From Conexibacter sp. DBS9H8 (GTDB lineage: Bacteria; Actinomycetota; Thermoleophilia; Solirubrobacterales; Solirubrobacteraceae), in contig NZ_CP097128.1 of assembly GCF_023330685.1 (NCBI RefSeq), positions 496,001-560,000 of the forward strand: DNA of 64,000 nt, given 5' to 3'. This document shows, in pieces, positions 17,815-26,300 of the stretch. How positions within the stretch are numbered: the first letter of the stretch is position 1; each line of letters begins with the position of its first letter. Below the pieces are notes generated by a model. That model saw nothing but the letters and a program-made list of their open reading frames with translations. It had not been told where the DNA came from and made no database searches. The position numbers and the translations under genes were made by a program.

Positions 17815-19236
17815 ATGATCGTTACCGCCACAGCAGAGCGCCCGACACCGACGACGAGCGGCATTCGGGTCGCCCAGGACATGCTGCTCAGCGGGTTGAT
17901 CTCGTTCAACCGGATTGCGGAGAAGGCGGCCGGGTCCGACATCGTGCGCTGGCGCGGCGGTGCACGGCAGGTCTTCGCGATCACGCACCCCGACTACATC
18001 GAGCACGTCCTGCGCAAGCACTGCGATCGGTACATGAAGTCGGTCGAGTACCAGCTCGTCAGCACGGTGCTCGGTCGTAGCCTGTTCACCGACGACGGTG
18101 ACACCTGGCAGCGCCACCGAACGATGCTCAATCCGTTCTTCGCTCGCCGCCAGCTGAACGGGATGATCGACCTGATGATCGACCCGATCGATCGCTACCT
18201 CGCCGGGCTCGACGCGCAGGGTGATGCGTTCGAGGTCGAGATGGTCGCGGACATGACGATGCTGACCCTCGACGTCGTCGGCACCGCGCTGTTCGGCCAC
18301 GAGCTGGGAAGCGTCGCCAAGAAGATGGGCACGGCGGTCACAACCGGCCTTCGACTCGGCGAGATCGCTGCGCGCCTGACGCTCGTCGCCGCCCCACCGG
18401 CCTGGGCGGTCAAGCTCCTCGGACACACCGTCCACTACTCGCCGCTGCTGCCACCCCCGCTCGACCGGGCGCAGCTCACGATGCGAACCATCGATCGCAT
18501 GGTCGAGGACGTGCTGACCGACCGCGGGCAGAACCCCGATGACGGCGACGACCTGCTCGGCATGCTCCTGCGGGCGCGCGACGAGGACGGGACGCTCACG
18601 GCGCGGCGCGTCCGCGACGAGGCAGTGACGTTCATGATCGCCGGACACGAGACCACCGCCAACGGCATGGCCTGGATGTGGTACCTGCTCGCACTCAACG
18701 GCTGGGCACGAGACCGGATGCTCGACGAGATCGACACCGTCCTCGGCGATCGCCGCCCCACCGCCGAGGACATCCCGAACTTGCCATGGACGAGCGCGTG
18801 CTTCCAGGAAGCCCTGCGCTACTTCTCGCCGATCTGGGTCGTGCCGCGGACGGCGATCGACGACGACGAGATCGACGGCTACCGCATCCCCAAAGGCTCC
18901 ACCGTCCTCGTGCCGGTCAACGCCGTCCACCACGACCCCCGGTTCTGGGAAGACCCGCAACGGTTCGACCCGACCCGGTTCCTCCCCGAGAACGCCAACC
19001 ACCACCGCTTCGCCTACCTCCCCTTCGGAGCGGGCCAGCGGATCTGCATCGGCCGGACGTTCGCACTGATGGAGGCAACGCTCATCGCCGCGATGATGTC
19101 CCAGCGATTCCTCTTCGAGGCGGTGCCGGGCCATCCGGTCGAGCCCGAAGCCACGCTCACGTTGCGCCCTCGGCGCGGCGTCCGCATGATCGCGCGTCGT
19201 AGGTCGCAAGTTGGGAGCTCGGAGCGCAGGCGGTAA
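17815..19236 (+). CDS. cytochrome P450 (class with AGHETTA/FGAGQRICIG)
   Basis: 473 residues with complete P450 hallmarks: DTWQRHRTMLNPFF (helix C), AGHETTA (~277-283), ExxR in FQEALRYFSP (~332) and heme loop FGAGQRICIG (~404-413, Cys ~411). It resembles the CYP102/CYP4-like fatty-acid and terpene hydroxylases rather than the CYP125-like P450s nearby. ATG 17815 has a good SD; the in-frame extension to 17758 runs through the operators and is rejected. Likely controlled by the neighbouring TetR. Redox partners are not encoded in the window. Confidence 0.9.
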   Translation: MIVTATAERPTPTTSGIRVAQDMLLSGLISFNRIAEKAAGSDIVRWRGGARQVFAITHPDYIEHVLRKHCDRYMKSVEYQLVSTVLGRSLFTDDGDTWQRHRTMLNPFFARRQLNGMIDLMIDPIDRYLAGLDAQGDAFEVEMVADMTMLTLDVVGTALFGHELGSVAKKMGTAVTTGLRLGEIAARLTLVAAPPAWAVKLLGHTVHYSPLLPPPLDRAQLTMRTIDRMVEDVLTDRGQNPDDGDDLLGMLLRARDEDGTLTARRVRDEAVTFMIAGHETTANGMAWMWYLLALNGWARDRMLDEIDTVLGDRRPTAEDIPNLPWTSACFQEALRYFSPIWVVPRTAIDDDEIDGYRIPKGSTVLVPVNAVHHDPRFWEDPQRFDPTRFLPENANHHRFAYLPFGAGQRICIGRTFALMEATLIAAMMSQRFLFEAVPGHPVEPEATLTLRPRRGVRMIARRRSQVGSSERRR

Positions 19237-19250
19237 GCCTGACGGCAAAA

Positions 19251-19281
19251 AGCACCATTTGGTGTAAAGTTATGGTAGGGT
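19251..19281 (+). promoter_or_regulatory. leaderless promoter with GCACC/GGTGC-type operator (copy 4)
   Basis: AGCACCATTTGGTGTA (19251-19266) is followed by TAGGGT (19276-19281), and the P450 ATG begins six bases later. The whole block parallels copy 3 (7444-7475), although the genes downstream are unrelated in sequence, so it is a conserved regulatory unit rather than chance. Confidence 0.7.
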
Positions 19282-19287
19282 GTCGTC

Positions 19288-20529
19288 ATGACCGAGATCT
19301 CGACTTTCGCCCAAGCCCCGCTTGACAGTGTCGGCGTTGCCGATGACGCGCACTGGACCGACGGTGCGCCGCATGAGCTGTTTCGTCGTTTGCGTCGGGA
19401 GTGCCCGGTGCATTGGAGCGCCGGGATTGCTCAGTCCCCGCAGGACGCCGGCTTCTGGTCGGTGACGAGCGCTGAGCTGATACAGCAGGTCAGCCGGGAC
19501 TGGGAGACGTACTCGTCGGCGACGAACTTCGTTTTGAACGATCACCTGGTCCCGATGTTCCTGGTGCAGGGGATGTTCATCGGGATGGATCCCCCCAAGC
19601 ACGACCGGATCAAGGTGCTGTTCCAGCGCGGGTTCACCCCCAAGCGGATCGCCGAGCACGAGGACATGATCCGGGAGATCACCACGGGAGTGCTCGATGC
19701 GATCGAGCAGCGCGAGACCTGCGACCTCGTCACTGACGTCGCGCAGCCGGTCGTCTCGCGCGTGATCGGACGCTTCATGGGCCTCGCCCCTGAGGACGAC
19801 ATCGTCTGGGCGACCAACATCAACAGGATGCTCGGGTTCGGCGACCCCGACCTCAACCCAGGCGGGATCGAGTCGTTGATCGCCGAGCTGCTGCCGCCGA
19901 TGTTCACCGGGTGCATGGAGCTCGTCGCCGCGCGCCGCGCGAACCCGACCGACGATCTCCTCAGCACCCTGATCTTTGCCGAGATCGATGGCGACAAGCT
20001 CACCGACGAGGAGATCTTCGCCGGCTTCGTGCTGCTCATGGCGGCCGGCAACGACTCCACCAAAGCGACGTACACGAGTTGCATGCGCGCGCTGATGGAC
20101 CACCCCGACCAGCGCCAGAAGCTGATCGACGATCCCTCACTGATCCCGAGCGCAGTCGAGGAGGCGCTGCGGATGTTCCCCGCGTTCGCGCACTTCCGCC
20201 GCACCGCGACCAACGACACGGAGCTCGGCGGCTGCGCGATCAAGAAGGGCGACAAGGTCGCGATGTGGTACCCAGCCTCGAACCGCGACGAGACCGTCTA
20301 CGAGAACCCGGACGTGTTCGACGTCACCCGCAACCCCGAGCACCAGGCGTTCGGCGCCGGAGGACGGCACTTCTGCCTCGGAACCGCGCTCGCGCGCCTC
20401 GAGCTGCGGATCCTGGTCGAAGAGACACTCCACCGGTTCCCCGAGATGAGCATCGCCGCCGAACCGACCTGGGTGCTCGCGCAATTCTCCAGCCAGCTCA
20501 AAACACTTCCCGTCCGCCTGTACGGCTGA
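19288..20529 (+). CDS. cytochrome P450 (CYP125/142-like layout)
   Basis: 413 residues, intact. MDPPKHDRIKVLFQRGFTPK, I-helix AGNDSTK (~253-259), ExxR in VEEALRMFPAFAHFRRTA and heme loop FGAGGRHFCLG (~355-365). The Asn-Asp-Ser-Thr variant of the I-helix is shared with the frameshifted paralogue at 10921. Such P450s commonly oxidise the terminal carbon of sterol or terpenoid side chains, but the substrate here is unknown. The ATG is six bases from the -10 element. Its 3' end faces the TetR gene at 20581. Confidence 0.9.
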   Translation: MTEISTFAQAPLDSVGVADDAHWTDGAPHELFRRLRRECPVHWSAGIAQSPQDAGFWSVTSAELIQQVSRDWETYSSATNFVLNDHLVPMFLVQGMFIGMDPPKHDRIKVLFQRGFTPKRIAEHEDMIREITTGVLDAIEQRETCDLVTDVAQPVVSRVIGRFMGLAPEDDIVWATNINRMLGFGDPDLNPGGIESLIAELLPPMFTGCMELVAARRANPTDDLLSTLIFAEIDGDKLTDEEIFAGFVLLMAAGNDSTKATYTSCMRALMDHPDQRQKLIDDPSLIPSAVEEALRMFPAFAHFRRTATNDTELGGCAIKKGDKVAMWYPASNRDETVYENPDVFDVTRNPEHQAFGAGGRHFCLGTALARLELRILVEETLHRFPEMSIAAEPTWVLAQFSSQLKTLPVRLYG

Positions 20530-20580
20530 TCCCCGCACGGCCTGGCAGGGACTCACGGCACGGCCGGCCCGCCTGGACAC

Positions 20581-21240
20581 TCACCCCGAGGACCCGTGCG
20601 CGCGCCGACGGCGTTCGCGCCGGTGATCGCCTGGCACTGCGACAGTCACGAGGAAGTGCCGGAACTCGGTGATCGCCGCGCGCAGCGGCGGGACGTCGCC
20701 GTGCTCGAGGAAGTACGCCGCGAACCCCTGCACGTTGGCGACCACCAGCACCCGCAGCACGTCCCGATCGACGCGCAACACCCGCCCACGCGCGAGCTGC
20801 GCGTCGATCGCATCGCCAACGATCCCCTCCAACCGATCGCCGATATAACCGGCAGACCCCGAGAAGGCCGGATTGATGACCGCCTCGGCATGCAGGCCAA
20901 ACCAGGCAGCCAGCAGCGCACGGTCGCTCGTGATCGCGCCCCACACCACCTCAAACCCGCGCGCGACGATCTCAACCGGATCCTCTATCCCCCCAACAGC
21001 CTGCTGCAGCTCGTCGAGCATCCGATCACCCACATGGCGGATCACCGCATCCAGCAGACCCTCCCGCGTGCCGTAGTAGTAGACGACTGCGCGCTTCCCG
21101 ACGCCCGCCTCATCCGCCACCCGCTGCATCGTGAGCGCCGGCAGCCCATCACGCGCGACACACCGAACCGCCGCATCCAGAATCCGCCGCGAAGTACGCT
21201 CGCCCTTCCGCGTAAGAACCGGATTCGACGTCACCCCCAC
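20581..21240 (-). CDS. TetR-family transcriptional regulator
   Basis: 219 residues. TSRRILDAAVRCVARDGLPA then TMQRVADEAGVGKRAVVYYY is the TetR helix-turn-helix. The C-terminal half is a helical sensor domain (WFGLHAEAVINPAFSGSAGY and onward) ending in an Arg-rich tail. Start is GTG 21240 or GTG 21234; both lack a strong SD. It is the only regulator near the GCACC-type promoters without an obvious operator of its own, so it is a candidate for binding those sites. That link is inference. Confidence 0.85.
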   Translation of the reverse strand: MGVTSNPVLTRKGERTSRRILDAAVRCVARDGLPALTMQRVADEAGVGKRAVVYYYGTREGLLDAVIRHVGDRMLDELQQAVGGIEDPVEIVARGFEVVWGAITSDRALLAAWFGLHAEAVINPAFSGSAGYIGDRLEGIVGDAIDAQLARGRVLRVDRDVLRVLVVANVQGFAAYFLEHGDVPPLRAAITEFRHFLVTVAVPGDHRRERRRRAHGSSG

Positions 21241-21780
21241 GAGCCTAGCTGACCACACAGCCACGCCACGCACGTGCCACCCACAGCATTCAGCCGCCTG
21301 CCGGCGTGGATGGCCGGTAGCGCCCGCCGCAAGCAGCAAGAAAGCCACGCCCGGAGGTGAGCGAGCTGCGAGCCAGGCTGTGTTTGCGAATACAGACGCT
21401 CCCCGGGACGGCCGATCTCTCATGTTTGGCGCAGACGTGGGTCGGATACCCGCTCCTCGCCAACAGCAGGGCGCCTGAGGCCGCGCCCTCCTTTGCGCAA
21501 GTGCAACTCCGGCCGGAGCTCCCTTGCGGTGGCCGCCGATGTGCTCGCGCTCATCTTGATGAGCGGGACGATCTGAAAGCATTGGTCGCTGCCGCTCGCG
21601 TGGCGGAGCGTCGACCCGAGTCGACGCTGGTCGCGTCGCTGCTGGGTTGGAAGGGGGCTCGACAGTCGCTTCCGGTAGAGCGTCGGCTAGTCCATTCGGA
21701 GGAACAGTCGCCCGTATCAGCGAGCGGTCGGCTGGCGAGCCTGTCGGGGGGCGTAGCGCGAACCTGACCGCACCGGTACG
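21241..21780. other. intergenic stretch without a supported gene
   Basis: 540 bp between the TetR start and the decayed PIN gene. Several short open frames exist on both strands but none has recognisable domains or a convincing start. It marks the left boundary of the accessory island as far as I can see. Confidence 0.5.
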
Positions 21781-22169
21781 TTAGATCGCATCCACAGCTT
21801 CTCGACCGGCCGGCCCACGCCGCCGCTTGCGCGTCAAGCGCGTCGAGCACTGCTCGCTTGAGTTTATCGAGCGTGCTGGTGAGAGCCAGATCGGGCGTGA
21901 TGACGGTGATCCCCCCGCGCTTGAGGACGTCTGCCAGGAACCGCGGTCGTCGGTGATCAGCAGCTCGGCGTGGCCGGCGATCGCAAATGCGCACACGTGC
22001 ACGTTGTCGGGGTCGGTGGTCGCGCCGGACGCCGCGCCGGGTGCATCGAGGCCGTGCAGGTCGACCCGGTCCGCCCGGAACGAGCTTGAGAGGAAGCCCA
22101 CACAGCAGTCGGCTACCTCAGCGGAGACCCCCTTGCGGCAAACTAGCGCGGAGCGCGCCTCAGCTCTCT
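21781..22169 (-). pseudogene. PIN-domain toxin, C-terminal half (split by IS110 element, frameshifted)
   Basis: On the minus strand, directly at the element edge, translation gives RAEARSALVCRKGVSAEVAD, then TTDPDNVHVCAFAIAGHAEL and LLITDDRG, which are the central and C-terminal acidic motifs of PIN ribonucleases. A frame change after TDDRG leads into FLADVLKRGGITVITPDLAL. The N-terminal half lies at 23444-23588, on the other side of the insertion. Joining the two flanks without the element restores a continuous frame (...LLSE-CQ-RAEARSALV...). Non-functional as it stands. Confidence 0.72.
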
Positions 22170-23443
22170 ATGAAGGAGGGGTCGGTGTCAAGGGGTCGGT
22201 GATGGGTCATGGTCCGCGGCAGGGGTCGTGTGGCGTAGCGTGACGCAACTCTCTATCGCCTCATCTCGTGAGGACCAGGTGCTATGGGTGTCTCGCTCCG
22301 GTGGCGCATCTCAAAGAGGGCCGTCTATGCGGCCAGAGCCGGCGTGGCGCCTGCCGGAGCGAAGGGTTGGTCGCGGGTGAGCATGTGCCAGATCGCCTCG
22401 GCGAGCCGCCGGGCGATATCGACCTGCGCGACCTTCGCGCCGCGCTGTCGGCCGAGCCGGTGCTTGTTGCGCTGGTAGCGCTCCCGGTAGGCGGGGTGCC
22501 GGCACGCGTGGGTGGCGGCTTCCATCAACGCCCAGCGCAGGTACTTCGGGCCGGCGTGCGTCAGCGGGCCGCGGCGGTCGGTTGACCCGGACTGGTAGAC
22601 GCGTGGGCACAGGCCGGTGTAGCCGGTCAGCTTCGCCGGCGTGCTGAAGCGGTGGATGTCGCCGATCTCGGAGGCGATCGTGTAGCCGAGCACCCACGCG
22701 ATCCCGGGCGCGCTCATCAGCGTCGGGACGTACGGATGATCGGCACCGAGCGCCTTGAGTTCCCGGTCGATGTCCACGATCTGGCGATCGAGGTCGTCGA
22801 TCATCGCCAGCGCGGCAAGCACCCCGCCCCGCCACGGCTCGGGGAAGTCCAGGCGGGCGAGCAGCTCGCGGCCCTCGCGCCCGAACAAGTCCGCCACCGG
22901 GCAGGTGTGCCCGAACGCGAGCAGCTGCGCATGGATCCGATGCTTCAGCGAGCTGCGCTTGCGGACCAGAAACAGCCGCCAGCGCGCACGTTCGCGCTCC
23001 GCACGCTGCTCGAAGGACGGCAGCCAGATCGCCGGGACCAGCTCACGGCGGGAGAGCTCGGCCAGCACCCACGCGTCGATCCGGTCGGTCTTGCACGCCA
23101 ACGGCGCCAGCCCCTTGACCTTCTGCGCGTCCGCGACCTCGACCTCCCAGCCACAGCGCTCCAGCGTGTCGTGCACGAACCGGGCGCCGTTCATCGACTC
23201 GATCGCCGTCCGCACCTCAACCGGCCCGAACCGCTCACGCACCCCGCGCGCGAACCCCCGCAGCCCGTCCCCATCCGGCGGCACAGCCGCCAGCTCGAGC
23301 CGCCCGCCCTCCCCGTCCAGCAAGCAGTAGTCCAACGTTTACGACTGAGATCAAGTCCGGCGTGCAACATGAAGACGGGCCTCCTTCGGGCGCGGTCCTT
23401 CGATGACACGCCGGAGCGTGCCACCGGAGGAGGCCTCCTTCAT
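22170..23443 (-). mobile_element. IS110-family insertion sequence (copy 1) inside a PIN toxin gene
   Basis: 1274 bp bounded by perfect 10-bp inverted ends, ATGAAGGAGG (22170-22179) and CCTCCTTCAT (23434-23443). There is no target duplication, and removing exactly this segment restores the host toxin frame. In transposase orientation, the right end carries CTTGAC-N8-CCTCCTTCAT, similar to the right end of copy 2 at 36.8 kb. The left non-coding end is only 73 bp, while the right is 155 bp, so any guide RNA of the seekRNA type would more likely be in the right end. Confidence 0.75.
22325..23370 (-). pseudogene. IS110-family transposase, one frameshift near the N-terminus
   Basis: The start MLHAGLDLSRKR (from ATG 23370) contains the first catalytic Asp of the DEDD (RuvC-like) domain. 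One base is missing at ~23336; the other ~336 residues (VDYCLLD-like onward) follow in the next frame, with SAPGIAWVLGYTIASEIGD and TGYTGLCPRVYQSGSTDRRG carrying the C-terminal Ser-containing Tnp domain. Restoring one T (TT to TTT) gives a ~349-residue transposase of normal length. It may be intact in the organism. Confidence 0.85.
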
Positions 23444-23588
23444 GACATTCAGAGAGCAGTTCCTCGCTCCAGATCAGGGTGAACAGCCGTGGCCCGGTCG
23501 CGAGACGTCCAAACATGTCGTGCAGCACGCGAGAGAAGATGACGTCGTTGCCCAGGACCGCCCGCCGCGGCGCGGTGCTGTCACTCAA
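23444..23588 (-). pseudogene. PIN-domain toxin, N-terminal half
   Basis: AVLGNDVIFSRVLHDMFGRL and LFTLIWSEELLSE match the start of VapC-like PIN toxins, but the first catalytic Asp (normally V-L-D-x-N) is Gly here, so it had probably lost activity before or after insertion. A TTG at 23588 is the likeliest start. The frame runs into the IS110 end at 23443. The antitoxin lies just upstream, as in typical actinobacterial pairs. Confidence 0.65.
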
Positions 23589-23599
23589 GCGGGGCGCCG

Positions 23600-23943
23600 A
23601 GATCGTCGAGCGAACGCGACCACGCGTCGGCACGGGAGCGAGCGGCTTTGCGTTGGCTTTGCGTCGTTCATCGAACTCGATCACCGATCCGATAGGAAGA
23701 CGCCAGACGCCCGAAGCTCGAGGATGCCAGCCTCTCCGCCGCGAGCTCCCCTGCCACGATCAGCCTGACGACGTGCTGGCGCGAGAACCCCAGCCCACCC
23801 GCCGCCTGGCGGGGCGAGAGGAACCCGCGCTCCTCGGCGACCGTCACCGTGATCCGCTTGCCGTCGCCCAGCAACCGTTCGATCTCGTCGGAGACCGGCG
23901 CCGCGCGGTCGCGACCGTCGGGATCGAGGCGGACTGTCTTCAC
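23600..23943 (-). pseudogene. antitoxin with excisionase-type HTH, frameshifted
   Basis: From GTG 23943 (SD-like AAGGAT upstream): VKTVRLDPDGR, then DEIERLLGDGKRITVTVAEE and the helix-turn-helix LSPRQAAGGLGFSRQHVVRL. Around 23690 the family sequence continues as VIEFDERRKANAKPLAPV in another frame, so the gene is broken. Proteins of this layout are antitoxins of PIN toxins. The offset is not a single-base loss, unlike the other frameshifts here, so this one looks like genuine decay. Confidence 0.65.
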
Positions 23944-24148
23944 AGACTCATCCTTGCAAGCCTGTCGCACCTGCACTTCGCTGCACGTGCATCAACCTAA
24001 GGGCGGAGGTCAGCGCGGAGCCCCGTGGTCGCCCGACGACGAGAATGCGGACACCTCGTCGACGCCCCTCACCGAACAGCGCGCGGAGACAGCGCGGAGA
24101 CGTATAGATAGGAGGCGCGGCGTTATGCGTCTCTGTACGCCCACCGGA

Positions 24149-25696
24149 CTACCGCTCGATGTCCCGGACGGGCCTCTGCCGGCGCCGCTGCGACCGATCA
24201 GGACGCCCGCGTAGAGGTGTTCCCGGTTCGAGGCCGACGGGTCGATGTCGCGTGCTCGTGGTCGAGATCGTCCTGAGCTGGGCGATCGCTGTCCGCTCGA
24301 GTTCAGCTGCGCGCTCAGCCTCCCCGGCCGCTGCGTGCATGTCGCGAATCGCGTCGCCGAGTGACCGAACACGGGAGAACAGCAGCCCGTTCGAGGCCGG
24401 CCCCGTTGCGGAGCGGAGCAGCAGCCGTGCCGTTGTCTGCGTCGGCGGGAACGGCCGACGCGGCGTGCCGGGAACCTGCGCCGCGCGCAGCTGCGCCGTG
24501 CGCGCGATCGCTCGGCCAGTCTCGGCGAGCGGTCCCGGCACGGGCTCGGTGCGCAGCGACCAGGCGGCAAGGATCCCCGCGGCGTCGCGCGCGACGAGCG
24601 CCCAGGTGCTCTGATCGGCGTGCGACACGGTGCGGAGTCGTTCACGTAGCTGCGCCAGCTGGCTAGCGCACTCCGCCTGTAGCTCGGGCGTCGGCGGCGT
24701 CGAGGTCCTGCGCGACCGGTCGCCCACCGACGACCGTATCCACGCAGCCACGCGCGCGTTCGCGTCGAGCTCCGGCCACGCCGCGCGCAGGCGTGGAAGT
24801 GTCAGCTCTCGACTCAACCGGCCGCCGCCGTACCAGATGGTCTGCCCACCCTGCTCGGGCTCCAGGGCGACCGAGTAGCCGACGACGTCGTCCCGGCCGC
24901 CCTTCTCGTACCGCGGTCGCCACAGAACCCCCTCGGCCATGAGGTGGCCGACGAAGTCGCGCTCGTCAACCGCGGCGGTGGCACATGCCCTGACGATCCG
25001 CTCGAGTTGCCGACGGGCGGTGTGCTCAGTAGGGATCCGCTCAACCCCGGAACGGCTGCCGTCGACTTGGCAGGCGATGACCTCGGCCGGTTTGACGCCG
25101 CGCTCACCGGCGCCGCGGCCGCACGCCTCGACCTGGTTCAGCCCGAACTCCTGCTCGAGCGTCCGACACGCCCGCTGAGCGCGAGGCCGGTCCATGTGTA
25201 CGCTCGCCACCTTGCCGTCATCCCGCACAAGGTTCACGACGACGTGGATGTGGTCGCTGTCGCCGGCGGAGCGCCCGTGGTGCACAGCAACCCACCGGCA
25301 CGCAGGGCGACCGTCGAGCGGATCGAAGCCGAGCATCGAGACGTAGCGCTCGGCGATCCGCCGCCACGTCTCGTCGCCGAGGTTCGGCTCGGTCGGGTGC
25401 AGCGCGAGCGAGCAATGCCACACGTGTGCCGCCCGGCGTTCGCCGGTCGACTGCCCGTCTGCGTCCTTGATCGCGATCGTCACCTCGGTGCCGAAGTCCC
25501 GCATCGGCTCATCCAATAGGCTGGCGATCGGTCCGACGTCGCGCGGCGCGAGGACTCGCTCGCCGTGTTCGACCAATAGCGTCCCGGGCTGCCCCGCCAC
25601 CAGGTGCGGGTGCTCGTGTTCGTCTCGACGCCCGCGACCAGCGAGGTAGCGCAGCAGCTTCACCGTGCTGCCGCCGCGCGTGATGTTCGGGATCAC
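24149..25696 (-). CDS. relaxase/mobilisation nuclease (MobA/VirD2-like, MOBP)
   Basis: 515 residues. Start MIPNITRGGSTVKLLRYLAG is typical; AAHVWHCSLAL (89-99) and the metal-binding HIHVVVNLVRDDGKVA (149-164) form the relaxase histidine motif. The enzyme nicks oriT and becomes covalently bound to the transferred strand; no type IV secretion genes are in the window, so it needs a helper. The GTG start lies 14 bp after mobC with a G-rich SD. The C-terminal ~200 residues are helical and Arg-rich without a helicase or primase domain. Confidence 0.88.
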   Translation of the reverse strand: MIPNITRGGSTVKLLRYLAGRGRRDEHEHPHLVAGQPGTLLVEHGERVLAPRDVGPIASLLDEPMRDFGTEVTIAIKDADGQSTGERRAAHVWHCSLALHPTEPNLGDETWRRIAERYVSMLGFDPLDGRPACRWVAVHHGRSAGDSDHIHVVVNLVRDDGKVASVHMDRPRAQRACRTLEQEFGLNQVEACGRGAGERGVKPAEVIACQVDGSRSGVERIPTEHTARRQLERIVRACATAAVDERDFVGHLMAEGVLWRPRYEKGGRDDVVGYSVALEPEQGGQTIWYGGGRLSRELTLPRLRAAWPELDANARVAAWIRSSVGDRSRRTSTPPTPELQAECASQLAQLRERLRTVSHADQSTWALVARDAAGILAAWSLRTEPVPGPLAETGRAIARTAQLRAAQVPGTPRRPFPPTQTTARLLLRSATGPASNGLLFSRVRSLGDAIRDMHAAAGEAERAAELERTAIAQLRTISTTSTRHRPVGLEPGTPLRGRPDRSQRRRQRPVRDIER

Positions 25697-25709
25697 CTAT
25701 CTCCCCCTC

Positions 25710-26099
25710 TCAGCGCAGCTCGCCGACGATGCGATGGAGCTCGTCGCGCATCTCGGCGAGCTCGTCCAGGTAGCCAGTGACGCGACCGACCGCGACGACC
25801 TGCCCGGCGATGTTCGCCTGACGCGCGAGCTGGTTGACGTTGTTCGCGAGGTTCCCCAGCAGCCGCTCGAACCGGTTGAGCTTGACCACGACCCGCTGCC
25901 GCTCGGCCTTGGTCTCGACCTGGGCGAGCGCGGACTCGACCAGCAGCCGCGACATCGACACGCCCGCCTTCTGGGCACGCGCACGGAGCTGCGCCAGCTC
26001 CTCCTCGCTAAGCGTCACCCGTAGGCCCGTGGGACGACGACCCGGGTGCTTCGCACGACGCTCCCGCGGCCGATCACGCCGCCCTGCGGGCGCGCTCAC
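25710..26099 (-). CDS. mobC: MobC-like relaxosome accessory protein
   Basis: 129 residues. A basic N-terminus precedes a ribbon-helix-helix (LRVTLSEEELAQLRARAQKA), and the conserved MobC segment FERLLGNLANNVNQLARQAN follows. MobC proteins bind oriT and help the relaxase melt the nick region. It is transcribed with the relaxase immediately downstream, and oriT-like repeats lie upstream at 26181-26250, as usual for mobilisable elements. Confidence 0.87.
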   Translation of the reverse strand: MSAPAGRRDRPRERRAKHPGRRPTGLRVTLSEEELAQLRARAQKAGVSMSRLLVESALAQVETKAERQRVVVKLNRFERLLGNLANNVNQLARQANIAGQVVAVGRVTGYLDELAEMRDELHRIVGELR

Positions 26100-26180
26100 G
26101 ACGTCCGCCTTTCAAGCCAGCGCAGCGACCCGCCCCCTGGGCGGGACCACCCCGTCAGGCCGCCGGCCGGCGGACAAGCC

Positions 26181-26250
26181 GATAGTGGGATCACGATAGT
26201 GATACCACTATCGTATAGCTTGCTCTGGCTCAAGGACTCTGGCTCAAGGA
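26181..26250. other. candidate oriT: inverted and tandem repeats upstream of mobC
   Basis: GATAGTGATACCACTATC (26196-26213) is a near-perfect palindrome preceded by a related GATAGTGGGATCAC (26181-26194). Then follow two perfect tandem copies of CTCTGGCTCAAGGA (26223-26236 and 26237-26250). The block sits between mobC and the secreted-protein gene and is less GC-rich than its surroundings. Position and structure fit an origin of transfer; the nick site is not identified. Confidence 0.5.
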
Positions 26251-26300
26251 GTGTTACCCACTTCTGGCCTCGGTTAAGCGTGGTTAGCATTTAGTACTAG

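Noticed and set aside
4018..19281. Assignment of the GCACC/GGTGC operator to KstR or KstR2 (cholesterol regulators)
   Set aside because: The known consensus sites of those regulators differ (AAC...GTT and CAAG...CTTG types), so the regulator is left open.
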